Positions 34,144-45,349 of a stretch of 64,000 nt of DNA are shown piece after piece. The translations under genes and the position numbers were made by a program. The notes beneath the pieces were generated by a model. The model searched no databases and was not told the origin of the DNA. It saw only the letters and a program-made list of their open reading frames with translations. This stretch comes from Epiperipatus broadwayi (taxonomy: Eukaryota; Onychophora; Udeonychophora; Euonychophora; Peripatidae): NCBI GenBank assembly GCA_028023455.1, contig JAQFVV010000032.1, positions 2,044,001-2,108,000 of the forward strand. The letters are read 5' to 3'. Position 1 is the first letter of the stretch. Every line of letters starts with the position of its first letter.

Positions 34144-34637
34144 CAGGGTGGACAATTGTTTTGGCTCAGGGGCCACAGAGATTGGTGGAGGCCGCATCGG
34201 GGGGCCACTTTGTGAAAGCGAAAGTAGCAGAGGGCCGCACCTTTTTTTCATAACCCAATAAACACGCTGCTTTATTCCCTGTATTACCAAATAAATATTT
34301 GTTTGTTCATTCTTCATTAAACACATGATATTCATCACCGATTTTACATTTTTTTCAGAGCGTTCATGGTTTTACTAAAGTTGAAAATGTATATATTTGC
34401 TAATTCAAAGACAAAATTGAAAATAACCAGATCAACTGGAAAAGCACTGCACATCATATCTACACTGCACCTGTGTATTGATGTGGCCATCATAGTGGAA
34501 AATACAAGATGAATCTTCAGTCACACACAAAAAGGAAATCTCAGTTCAGGTCAGATTTTTCTGAATGTCTTGGCGGGCCACATAAAACCTCTTAGCAGGC
34601 CGCATGTGGCCCTCAGGCCGCTATTTGCCCACCCCTG
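34144..34637. mobile_element. hAT-type MITE with perfect 8-bp target duplication
   Basis: Starts CAGGGTGGACAATTGTTTTG and ends GCTATTTGCCCACCCCTG, the terminal inverted repeats of the common hAT type. Sub-terminal GGGCCACA and TGTGGCCC are also inverted. The element is flanked by identical octamers CTGTAATG (34136-34143 and 34638-34645), exactly the 8 bp expected for hAT transposition. It is 494 bp long, GC-rich at the ends and AT-rich inside, with no transposase. The minus frame 34081-34338 across its left end is not a gene. Confidence 0.95.
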
Positions 34638-34645
34638 CTGTAATG

Positions 34646-36572
34646 GATCTCAATAACATTCCATGATAAATATTGTAAGCTTTTCTAAAACTTTGTTTTT
34701 ATAATTAGTAACAATAGAAGTGTTCTAAAGATCAGGTTCCTGAAACCTTCAATATTTCTACTATTAAGATTACAAAGAACCTCCATCAGCTAGATATCTC
34801 AATTGTAATCATTTGAATTCTTGTATCATGACTTTAAAAATGAACAAAATATTTGCATAAGTGGTTTTAAATGATCATGATATTCTAATGATTATCTCCT
34901 ATAAAATCATTCTTAAGGTTTTTTGACAATCTCTGAGCTTCTGATTTTATATTCCTACATTGCCTATGAACTTCAACATTCATTTTATTATTCTCAGAAG
35001 ATGAGACCATCACATATTTATTTTGTTTCACGAGTCTTTAATAATAGAACCATTGGCAAAAAAGCAATTAAGAATTTTTATTTACTAAACTTATATACAT
35101 TTCTTAAAATAATTTCAAGCTTCAATAATATGTTTAACTTAAAAATTAAAACTGGCAATTCTACAACTTGACAGATATTGAAACTTAGCATGAATCATAA
35201 GGGGTTCTGAAAAACTATACATCAAATTTAAAATGTTGCATTTATCCCATGAACAGATCAATTAAATTAACAATGTTGGGAGCATTATTTTCAATGATTA
35301 GAAGCTATACTTTACTGTTTTTACCAATATATATCTAAAAAAAAAAGCCTTTTGTCAATATTTATGCATTAATATTAACCAACAAAAAATAATTTATCTC
35401 TCACTGAATTTTAGGAATCTAATATTAGAATATGACCATCAATAGAATGAACATTGTATCACTATGATATCTTTTAACATCATTGGCTTTTTATTGATAC
35501 ATTTAGTTTTTAACAACTTGACATTCCAGTTAATCCATCAAGCTGCTGTTTATTTTCATTTGATGAATACATCTCTAAAAAGCTTATAGTCTTTTATAGG
35601 TTTAATTAAATTTCCAATCTCTGCAAGAATAATCTCACTGATAGCAGTTTATCAGTCTTAAAACAAGATGACTTCTTAGCACATTCTTATGTTCAGACCT
35701 CAAATAGTCTATATAAAGAAAAGTTCAAAAATTCTATGCACTTATATTAAAAAAATAATTCAAATATTTACATTTCTATTACCATGACCTCCTGCTTTGT
35801 CACCATTGTAGATATTAAAACTATGTCTACCATTTAAATGAGTAATTCACAAGACACAATGGCATAGCTAGATTTAGTGGAAAATCAATTTTTGGTCACT
35901 TTTTCTATATCCTTACAAATTTTTAGAAGGCAGGGAAATCTTTAAATAAGAATGCTTAAATATACAATTATTTGTGAAGAGAAACCATTGTCCCAAATCC
36001 AGTTCCAAGCAGCAATTATTGACTGTAATATCCCATGCAAAATCATAACTAGAACTATTTAGCAGTACAAGTAATAAGATAACATAGAGAAAGGCTTGAC
36101 ACAAAAATTTAAGTAAGTATTTTTTACTAAATAGATTCCAGTACATTTCTCTCAATGATAATTATAGTTTCTCAATAAAGAATTTGTTAATTTTTACATA
36201 TTCATATATACTGCAAAAAAAAAAAAAATTAAAATCAGAATTGCAATGCATGCAAAAAAAGGATGAAAATTTGACTGTATAAACGCATAATGAACATAGG
36301 GAACAAAAAACGTTGATTATATAAGAAGCTCATAATAGGATCCCATACTAGCCTACAGATTAAAATCAATAAAATAAAAACTATGAAATGGTGAATTACC
36401 CCCCAGAAAATGTGTCCTTTATCAGAAATAGTTCTTAGTTTTTGACAAGCCAACATCACATAACTACTTTTGCTTTGGCCATATTTATTAATTATTCAAT
36501 TAACTTTAATATCTGAAAATCATTCTACTGTTTATCAATTTTGGACTCAGTTTATGTGACATATATATATAT
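34646..36572. other. AT-rich stretch without a recognisable gene
   Basis: Frames of 70-85 codons (34923-35171 plus, 35913-36155 and 36235-36459 minus) are hydrophobic or Lys/Asn-rich as expected for AT-rich DNA and have no motif. Nothing called. Confidence 0.5.
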
Positions 36573-38780
36573 TGTAATGGGCACATACGTACGTTACATT
36601 GTTTTTTTATTATTAAACGTGAAAAGAATAAAAGTTCGCAAATAAAAACTTCTTTTTTAAGAATTAAAAATTGAAAATTAAAAAATCATCTTAAACTCGT
36701 ATATATATAAAATCACACAGATAAAAAAAAATTATTAAAATAAAACTTTATTAAGAATAGAAAAACTAAATCTTTCAACAAAAAGATTTAGAGATAAAAA
36801 TATATCTTTAAGTTTGGAAAACACATTAATGTTATTGAAAAATGGAAATGATTATTTTGATTAGTCTAAGTGAACTAGCCTTTGGGCATTTAAATGTATA
36901 AGCAACGGTCAGATAGGAAAACAATAGAAACTAATAGCAAATGAGAGAAATCCATTGGGAAATTGGACCTCAATGGAAGGATCATCATCGATGACGTAAT
37001 GTCAATTGAATCCTTAAAATTAATATAAAAAGAAAACTTTGGAAATTATTATGATGTGACTATATGTGTTAGTGCGGAGTTGAAGGAGAAGGGATTGAAA
37101 AGACGCACTCTTCAATCCCTTCAGTTTTGTTAAAAAAAAAAAGAGAAATGACATCGTTTTTTTTTTCTACATTAAGAACCAACTAAGCTAAAAAACCTCC
37201 GGATAAATAAAAAAAAAACAACGGCTAACTCAAACAATCTTTTTAGGACGGCGTGGAAATTCACGTTCAAATGGCAAGCAACAGTGACGGCATGGGAATT
37301 CACGTTCAAATGGCAAGCAACAGATAAAGATGAACTGTTTTAAACCGTAAGAACTTTATAATTAATGAACATTAAATTAAAAACTTTCCGTATTTAAAAT
37401 AATTAAGAAATAGAATCCTATCTGACCAACGTTATTTATTAATTAGTTATAATTTTATTTAATGTATTTCTTTTGTAAAATCATTTCCATTTATTTATAT
37501 ATTTGTTCTTTAAGTTTTATTATGATTTCTATTTTTCGTTAAACTAGTTATATAAATATTAAACTTAAGTCGGGCGTGAATGGCTATATAGATTTGTAAA
37601 GTTATATTAGGGGAGGGTAATCTTAGGTTATTCGTTTCGTAGTTGAATTAGGTCAATGGATTGGATATATTGGTGTAATTAGTAGATGTAGTATGAGATT
37701 CGCTATGGGCAGAATCGCTATTATACGCCACACACACTCGTTTTGCCTATGGAAGGAATTATAAGACGGAGACCGCAGTTCCTTCCTATGGAGTTTTTTT
37801 TTTTATTGCTCTCATCGTCAGATTGATGTAATATTCCTATCTGACGAGAAGCAGTTTCTTCTCTTAACCTAATTGTGCTGCCGTATTCGTATTACATTGA
37901 ACACATCGATATATCAGATGGATTGAAGTTTGGTTTGACTGTGAACCTTTGGCCTAAGGTTAAACAAGGATTGAATATTTTCTTTTCAAATGCAAATCTA
38001 TGTAGTCTATTCATACTCGACATTCTAAATAAAGATGCATTAAATTTAAGTTGGGTATAGACGCTTGCATGGGTTCATTACCGGTTGATTATGTTTTTGG
38101 TTTTCATATTTGATCAAAATATATAGACATTCGGTAAATACTGATACCTTACGGTGAGTATCTAAGATGTATTTATGTCGATGTCTTTTAAGTTATTGGG
38201 GTCAATGCGGTGTCTTATGATGAACACCATTGGGTTTCTTGTATTCCCTATGCAATTGACGGTATCAATGACTTTGTATTTTGATCGTTTGTTTATTTTG
38301 AAATGTTTTTTTGACCATGTAATCTATGTAACCGATCTATACTCAACAATAAAAACACATTTTATAAACCCATCTGTGCGAACTTATAAAAAAATTAAAA
38401 TGTAAACTTATAATATTATAAAAATTAAAATGTAAATTTAAATTCTAAAATCAAGTTAAAATCCAAAGTAAAAGTTATTCTAAAATAATGCTAAATTTTA
38501 TATATGTGCGTAAATAAATGTTTGTGTGTTAATTACTGGCAGTGGCTTATTTTATTCTTTTTTATATATTCTTAGATAAGAATTTATTATAAATATAAAT
38601 CTCTGCTACTCCCTGAGCTAGTGACAATGGGCTAACGACTGGATATCAAAAAATATAAAATAAAAAAAATTTTTTTTTGACTTACGTATCTGCCTACTTT
38701 ATAAATTTTCTAGGTTCAAATGCTTAGATGGCACCCTGTAGTGCAGATTACATTAAGCTCTCTTTCTCCGGATCATTACA
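36573..38780 (+). mobile_element. Long LTR-like repeat, copy 2 (about 2.2 kb)
   Basis: Starts TGTAATGGGCACATACG and ends CCGGATCATTACA, giving a 7-bp inverted terminus (TGTAATG/CATTACA), with (AT)n on both flanks. Landmarks shared with 17060-18955 include CACACAGAT, a TATAAAAAGAAAAC box (about 37,025), TTAAACTTAAGTCGGG, ATAAATGTTTGTGTGTTA plus TTACTGGCAGTGGCTTATTTTA, and TTTCTAGGTTCAAATGC. It is longer than copy 1. Part of the extra length is an internal 39-bp duplication and a second copy of the AAATTTAAGTTGGGTATAGACG phrase (38,040). I interpret it as a solo LTR, though a large nonautonomous element is possible. Confidence 0.65.
37247..37323. repeat. Tandem duplication, 2 x 39 bp
   Basis: The unit starting GACGGCGTGGAAATTCACG at 37247 recurs at 37286 as GACGGCATGGGAATTCACG, followed by the same TTCAAATGGCAAGCAACAG. 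It lies within the LTR-like repeat, downstream of its TATA-like box. Confidence 0.92.
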
Positions 38781-39240
38781 ATATATATATATGTACAATG
38801 CACTGTCAATCCATCATATTTAAGTAACATTTTTTTTATAACAACAATCGTTTTCTTTGATTATGAAACCAATGACATAGTAATGTATGCTTTGTTTTGT
38901 TTTTAAAAAAAAAATCATTTTTTGGCAATTATCATTGATGTAAGATAATCTCTATGCATTATTTTATTTTTAAAAATTTATCTAATTTAATTCTTATAAT
39001 GCAGAGATTTTTCTTTTTGCTCAAGAATTCATAATAATAAAAAAAGATGAGGATAGGCTTAGTAGTCTGCCCGTTCTTAATAGGTTCTTTAGCTCAAGGC
39101 AGTACAATCACTAATGAGTCTGTTTGGAACTGGATTTGTAAGCAGGAGTTCTAACCGCAAAGATTATATTTTAAACAGTCCTATTTAGGGATCCCCCTGC
39201 CTACAATGAAAATAGAAGGGACTTAAAAATGTGGTCTAAA
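38781..39240. other. Spacer without a recognisable gene
   Basis: AT-rich; nothing recognised before the LINE remnant begins. Confidence 0.5.
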
Positions 39241-42200
39241 AATGGCTTGACTCACATAGACTTGCTTGGTTATCATGCTTGTGGAATTACTCATTGCAGT
39301 AGTAAATCATGGGTACATGAAATGTGCAACTTTACTCAATACACTCCAAGACCAAAATGGGACAATTACACTGCTGCTAAGGAGTTATAAAAATTTAATA
39401 TCAGTATAGCTACTTTTAATGAAACTTGTCTTCCAGAAAAAGGAAGTTTAACAAAACAGATGGATGATTACAAGTTTTTTTTTTTTTTTTGAAAGAAGAC
39501 TGGACAGTGAAAGAAGAATGCATGATGTTGGATTTGATGTAAAGTCTAATTTACCATCTTCAATCCTCACTGTATCAATAAAAGGTTAATGGTGTTAAAA
39601 TTCACTTGGCATAATTCATTTTATCACTACCTCTGCTACAATTTTAAATTTAAAAAAAAAAGGAAAGCTTTTTATTCATTGTTGGATACCACTATTCAGT
39701 AATATATTTAAAAGATCTAGGGGTTGGTAGGGTGTGTGTATGGAGATATTAATGTATGTAATGATACCAAACAACAGACTTTGGACAATAGTTGTTGAAA
39801 ATAATGGTATTAGTGCTGTAAATTCAAATAGTTTGTTGATATTAAATTTTAGCACAATACATGGATTGACTATCACACACATTTGTTTAGGCAAAAAAAA
39901 TCATTATAAAAGAATATGAATGCATCCACACTCTAAGCAATGACATTTAATAGATTACATTATAGTTAGAAGTCGTAATGTCAAGAGAAGTTCACATTAT
40001 GTAAGCATCAGATTAGTATGGTCCAAGATTAAAATGACATATATATAAAATATATATCTTATTACAATCACATTCACAAGAAAGTTGATGTTTATTCTTT
40101 AAAAGTTACTACTATATATATTAAATTTCAACAGCTATTAAATGATAAAATTTCTAATTTGGACCCAGGGTTGTTGTAATACTAAAACATGGAATTCTCT
40201 TGAAGAATGTATTATGGTTACTAAAAAAAAATCATGATTGGATTTTCTGACAATGCTTTTATTATTAGCAATTTGTTATAAGGAAATATGACATTTTCTG
40301 CTAGGTAGAGTCGTAAAACCAACATTAAACTTCATAATAAATATAGATCTGAAGATGGAATTTCAATGATTGACAAGTAGGCTTAAAATTATTTGGTGGA
40401 TTAAATTGCAAAGAAGGTAGAGACATTTGCTGATCATGGTCATTCTAGATTTTTTTTTGATGCACTAAAAGCAATTTATGAACCTGAGAAATGAAATCAC
40501 AATCCTATTAAATCCAGCAGTCTTATTCTCTCATATAATGTCAATGATATTTTGAACAGGTGTAAAAAGCATTTTATCATCCTTTGAATAATGAAACAAG
40601 AATTGAGATGATGACTTTTAATATATTCATTTAATCTACTCATTTAGATTTGAACAAAGATATCCAGCTTAATGAAGTCAAAACACTGCTTTGAAATCTT
40701 AAAAATTGAAAGACTGCAGGTCCTAATGAAGTACCTCGTAAAGTTTTAGAATATGCTAGTCAATTTTTTTTTTCATTTATTTAGGAATATATTATCCAAT
40801 AAAGTTATGTTGCCAATGTTTCTAATAATCCAATTATTACAAATAAAAGGAATAGACAGGATTGCAGTAATTAGTGTTGAATAGTATTGTTATCCATTAC
40901 AACAAAAATACTTTCAAGGATTTTGTCCAGTAACTACTTTCAGTCATAGATGATGATTATCAGAGACTCATTGTGGTTTTAAAGAATAAAAAAAACCCTA
41001 CTATAAACATGATTTTATGCTGGGAAGAGTGCTTTATAGACATTTTATTTAGTTAATTGAAGTGATTTATAGCATTATTTAAAATTGTTTGTCTATCACA
41101 ATTGATTTGCATTATGCAGCTTACATATAATGTAATAAGAAAAATTGTTATCACTGCAAGTAGAAAATCTAAGACATTAGAAATAAAAACTTGTGTTAGA
41201 GAAGGTTATGTACTTGCTCTAATACTGTTTTCAATTTTCATGATAGATGTCTTCAGAACTTTTTGTAGGTAACTTAATAAATTTTTAGTTTGAATCGTTT
41301 AAAAGCAAAGAAAAACTTCATCTTGGATTTTGAATTTACAGTATGATGATGATTGAGCTATTTTTTCCAGTTTAAAAGATGATTTATAGAATAAATGAGA
41401 TGTTGAGATACAACACAGTTTAATGTGTTGCTGCTGCTTTTAACAAAATAAAAGATTGAGTATTTCATTACAACAAGCTGTTATTTTACCCAATTTATAT
41501 TGTATGAAAGTGAGATTTGAGCACTCTGTCTTCACAATACAAAGCCACAAGAAAAAATTCATTTAAGGATGCTCTGTACCAAACATATATATTCTTCACT
41601 TTTCTGGGCATGCTATTATAGAGTCCACTTTTATAAAATCACATCTTCTTTCGATTGAATACGTAAATGAATGAATAATTCAAGACTTTTATAAAAGAGT
41701 ATTTTATGTTGATTTGACTGTGGTTTCATGGGAGAAATCTCAAGAACATTTTAAATGTGATATTGATTGTGTCCATTGGAAAGATATGACAGAAAATAGA
41801 ATATATTGGAGAGTTACAATTAGAAATAATGTTGAAGTATTTCAGAAAGAAAAGTTTTGTGTTGAAATTAAAAGCATCACAAAATATCAAACACACAATG
41901 TTCTGTAAGTGGGCTCATTTGTTGCTTACAGAATGGTTTGCAGAGTCATTACAAAACTCTATTTCTAGAGCAGTTTTTTTAGAGTGAACATGTAAAATGA
42001 ATAAACAATGCAAGACTTATTTAAAACAAAGTATTTTATGGTGAAGTTGAATATGGTTTCATGGGAGAAATAGGTGCCATTAAATTATAAATAAGGATTA
42101 TCTCATAGACATTTTGAATAAGTGTGATATTGATTGTGTCCATTGGAAAGATATGGCAGAGAAAAGAATACAATGGAGAATTACAATTAGAAATAATGGT

Positions 42201-42340
42201 AAAATATTTCAGAAAGTAAGGTTTTGTGTTGAAATTGAAAGTAGCACACAATATCAATCACGTTCTATATGTGACCATATTTGTTTTACAGAATGGTTTG
42301 TATAGTTATTACAAAACTCATTTCTAAAGCAGTAAATTTT
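39240..42340 (+). pseudogene. Heavily decayed LINE with endonuclease and RT remnants
   Basis: Plus-strand frames, interrupted throughout, still show landmarks in the right order. The endonuclease start reads as CATLLNTLQDQNG and then TAAKEL (39,330-39,390), followed by FNISIATFNETCLPEKGS (about 39,395-39,445). The RT finger is KTAGPNEVPRKVLEYAS (about 40,712-40,765); IVLLSITTKILSRIL lies near 40,887; CVREGYVLALILFSIFM near 41,190-41,245; and QYDDD for the YADD box near 41,340. LLYESEI and LHNTK follow (about 41,497-41,545), then a C-terminal tail with HWKDMAEKR. Dozens of stops and frameshifts make it an ancient copy. It appears to belong to a different LINE lineage from the one at 1.5-3.5 kb. 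Confidence 0.8.
41660..42340 (+). repeat. Tandem duplication of the LINE C-terminal end
   Basis: A segment of about 330 bp occurs twice. Frames 41714-41908 and 42114-42305 encode related text: CDIDCVHWKDMTENRIYWR and CDIDCVHWKDMAEKRIQWR, then FQKEKFCVEIKSITKYQ and FQKVRFCVEIESSTQYQ. Both are the C-terminal tail of the LINE ORF (W-x-x-x-A-E-x-R-x-x-WR). The second copy carries an insertion of about 50 bp (around 42,070-42,110). The duplication preceded much of the decay. Confidence 0.85.
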
Positions 42341-42447
42341 CCTTCATTTCTTTCCTTGGAATTGGAAAAATTATTCTCATTTATGAGTAGTTATTATAAA
42401 TTGGATAAAAACTATTTATATTTTTTAAAGAATGATTTTATCAACTC

Positions 42448-43545
42448 ACTATAAATACATATAAAGATTTAACCTTACTACTATGCACCTTGAGTGCTCA
42501 ATTTTACCATGAGAGGGACCTCTACAAATCTTAACACAAGATTACGACATTATAAAGATAAGAGTGGCTGTCTTATCTTCAACCTACTTTCTAATTATAT
42601 AAGCAAATCTAAAGCATTTTGTTTGAGAGTGTGAAATTAGTAAGTTCTTCACTAATTAAGTCCACTACTTCATCTAGAAATCAACATTCATGAAATCTTT
42701 CGATTCACAGCGAGTTAATATTTAGATCTTATAATTAGAAATAATTTGAATCAATTTAAAGCTGTAAACATTAATTCTTATTAAGTGCATGGTTAGCACA
42801 TAAATACATATAAGACTTTAACCTTACTATTATGTGCCTTGAGTACTCAATTTTACCATGAGAGAGACCTCTACAAATCTTAACACAAGATTACGACTTT
42901 ATAAAGATAAGAGCGGCCATCTTATCTTCAACCGAGGTAGTGAACTTAATTAACGAAAAACTTACTAGTTTCACACTCTCAAATGAAAATGTTTTAGATT
43001 TGTCTATATAATTAGAAAGTAGGTTGAAGATAAGATGGCCACTCTTATCTTTATAAAGTCATAATCTTGTGTTAAGATTTGTAGAGGTCCCTCTCATGGT
43101 AAAATTGAGCACTCAAAGTACATAGTAGTAAGGTTAAAGCCTTATATGTACTTATGTGCCGACCATGCTCTTAATAAGAATTAATGTTTACAACTTTTAA
43201 ATTGATTCAAAATATTTCTAATTATAAGATTTAAATATTAACTCCCTGTGAATCGAAAGATTTTGCAAATGTTGATTTTTAGACAAGGTAGTGGACTGAA
43301 TTAGCAAAGAACTTACTAGCTTCACACTGTCAAATCAAAATGCTTTAGATTTGTTTATATAATTAGGAAGTAGGTTGAAGATAAGATGGCGCTCTTATCT
43401 TTATAAAGTCATAATCTTGTGGTAAGATTTGTAGAGGTCCCTCTTGTGGTAAAATTGAGCACTCAAGGTGCATAGTAGTAATGTTAAAACCTTATATGTA
43501 TTTATGTGCTGACCATGTGCATAATAAAAAATAATGTTTACACCT
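42448..43545. repeat. Inverted-repeat array of about 330-bp units
   Basis: Four copies of a unit containing CTCTACAAATCTTAACACAAGATTACGAC and ATAAAGATAAGAG are arranged head-to-tail and then inverted. Two lie on the plus strand (about 42,456-42,797 and 42,798-42,935, the second partial) and two on the minus strand (about 42,950-43,225 and 43,262-43,545). The inversion point is near 42,936. The copies differ by scattered substitutions. No coding capacity. The structure resembles a satellite or a large foldback element and could extrude a cruciform. Confidence 0.88.
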
Positions 43546-43815
43546 CACTAAAATATTTTTAAACATATGAGATTTAAAATTACATATATACTATGTTTTA
43601 TACACACACACACACACAAATAATGTGGAATGTTTTGAATTCTAATATCCAAATTATGTTTAATATATACAATATTTCAATGATAATCATTAGTTTGTTT
43701 TTTTTAACTATAATTTTTAACAAGCATTTGCTCTACTGATGTTTATCTATCTATCATTCATTTTCCAATATCCCTTGACAAACAATACATCAATAGTTCA
43801 GGGCATATGTGTATA
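43546..43815. other. AT-rich spacer with (AC)n
   Basis: Contains a short ACACACACACACACA run (about 43,601-43,617). Nothing else recognised. Confidence 0.5.
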
Positions 43816-45349
43816 GAAAGAGGAGAAAAATTAACTCTAAGTAAAAAGTTAAAAATTAGCACTCTCTTTTTATAAATTAAGTAAGGAAAAAAAAGTAAAA
43901 ATGAAAATTGAAATAAAATATAATATGTAAAAAGAAAATTGTCAAATTTGCTAGTCATAGATTGCTTCGCTGATAAAAAAAATAAACAATAACTCCCATT
44001 GCATTAATTAAAAAAATAAAGAAAAGGACAATGGACATTATCTCATCAAACATTAGACTAATCTAAGCAAGAATTTACATTAAAACAATGCTAAATTAAT
44101 TAAAGAAATAAAGGAAAGAACTACTGATATTATCTCAAATGTCGATTAATCTAAGCAAGAATTTAAATTTAAAACATAATGGAAAATTAACTAAGAAAAT
44201 ATCAATTAATTAAATCACATCAGAGAATGATAACTAGAAAATAATAAGGGAGAAGCATATAAAAAAACTGAGAGATTCATTCCATTATTATTATATTATA
44301 TAACTATTTTCTTTATCATTCAGCATTACTGTATTAGAAAAAAACTTTTTTTTATAGAAAAGAGGGCGAAAAACCAGCAGCATTAGCATTATGCAGGGCT
44401 AGACAGCAACCAAAGTATGCGACTAGCCTTCAATCTCAGTCCTTCGTAACATCAGATACCCTCCATCTAGAAATCACGTTCACCTCATGATCTGAAAACT
44501 ACAGAAATTTTCACTCCTTCAATGAAATGTGGAAAATTAGCAAGAAGCCAAATTGATGCAAAAGGAAAGGCCAATTGGTTGGTGATCAACAAAGCAAAAG
44601 AAAGAAATGAATTGTGTCCATGAAAAGTGCAATGTGTTATCAAAAATCCTAGGTAAATATATTCTTTATTATCCCAGTCTAAACATTTGAACATTTATTT
44701 GAATAAAAGACTCTAATGATCTTTGATATTACAGCCATAGTAATCATTAATGTCGCTTCCCTCAAATTTTGCCATGTTATTAGTAACTACTTATGATGTG
44801 TTTTAATTAAGAGTGAATATAAAATTTTAATAATGCTGTGTGTGTGCTTATATTTAAATCTTGTTATATTTAACTATGAATATATATGAATAAATTATTT
44901 GTTTGTGTAATTATTGCCTGATCGGTTCTCTCTCTTATAACTGCATCACTAGTTAATTATAATTGTTGAGAAAATATATTAAAGTTTTTTTTTCTTTAAC
45001 ACAATTGAGAAAAAAAGCTAGCTTGGGATATATCAAGCCTAGATTGTATACCTGTTGTCTGGGCATGCTGACTATGATCTGTAGTTAGCTGGCACTTGAG
45101 GTTAAAATAAAATGCTTTGAATGGCAGGGGTTTGAGTCTAGCAGCCGAGCTATAGCCTGGAAATGTGACCGTAGGTTATACTTTGTATAGCCTCGGTCTG
45201 GTTATAAGTACCATTGGTGTTACATCTACATGTGATATTATACTTGTCTACTTGAAGGGATGGTCTGCTGCAATAGTGAAAGTGCAGCCAGAGTTAAGAT
45301 CGAGATTTTAAATTAGATAATCATATGACTTTCTCCCACCCAGTTCAAT
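43816..45349. repeat. 1.5-kb direct repeat, copy 1
   Basis: Alignable along its full length with 52306-53851 in the same orientation, starting GGAGAAAAATTAACTCT and ending CCCACCCAGTTCAAT. Shared blocks include GCAGGGCTAGACAGCAACC, CTTCAATCTCAGTCCTTC, GGTAAATATATTCTTTATTAT, GGTTCTCTCTCTTATAACTGC, AGCTAGCTTGGGATATATCA and AGTGAAAGTGCAGCC. There are many small differences. No coding capacity; frames inside (44485-44694 minus, 43758-43958 minus) are not genes. It is either a dispersed repeat or one of a pair of very long terminal repeats. Confidence 0.88.

Noticed and set aside
43816-45349. Calling the 1.5-kb repeats LTRs outright
   Set aside because: No TG...CA termini, no primer-binding site next to them and no target duplication were seen.
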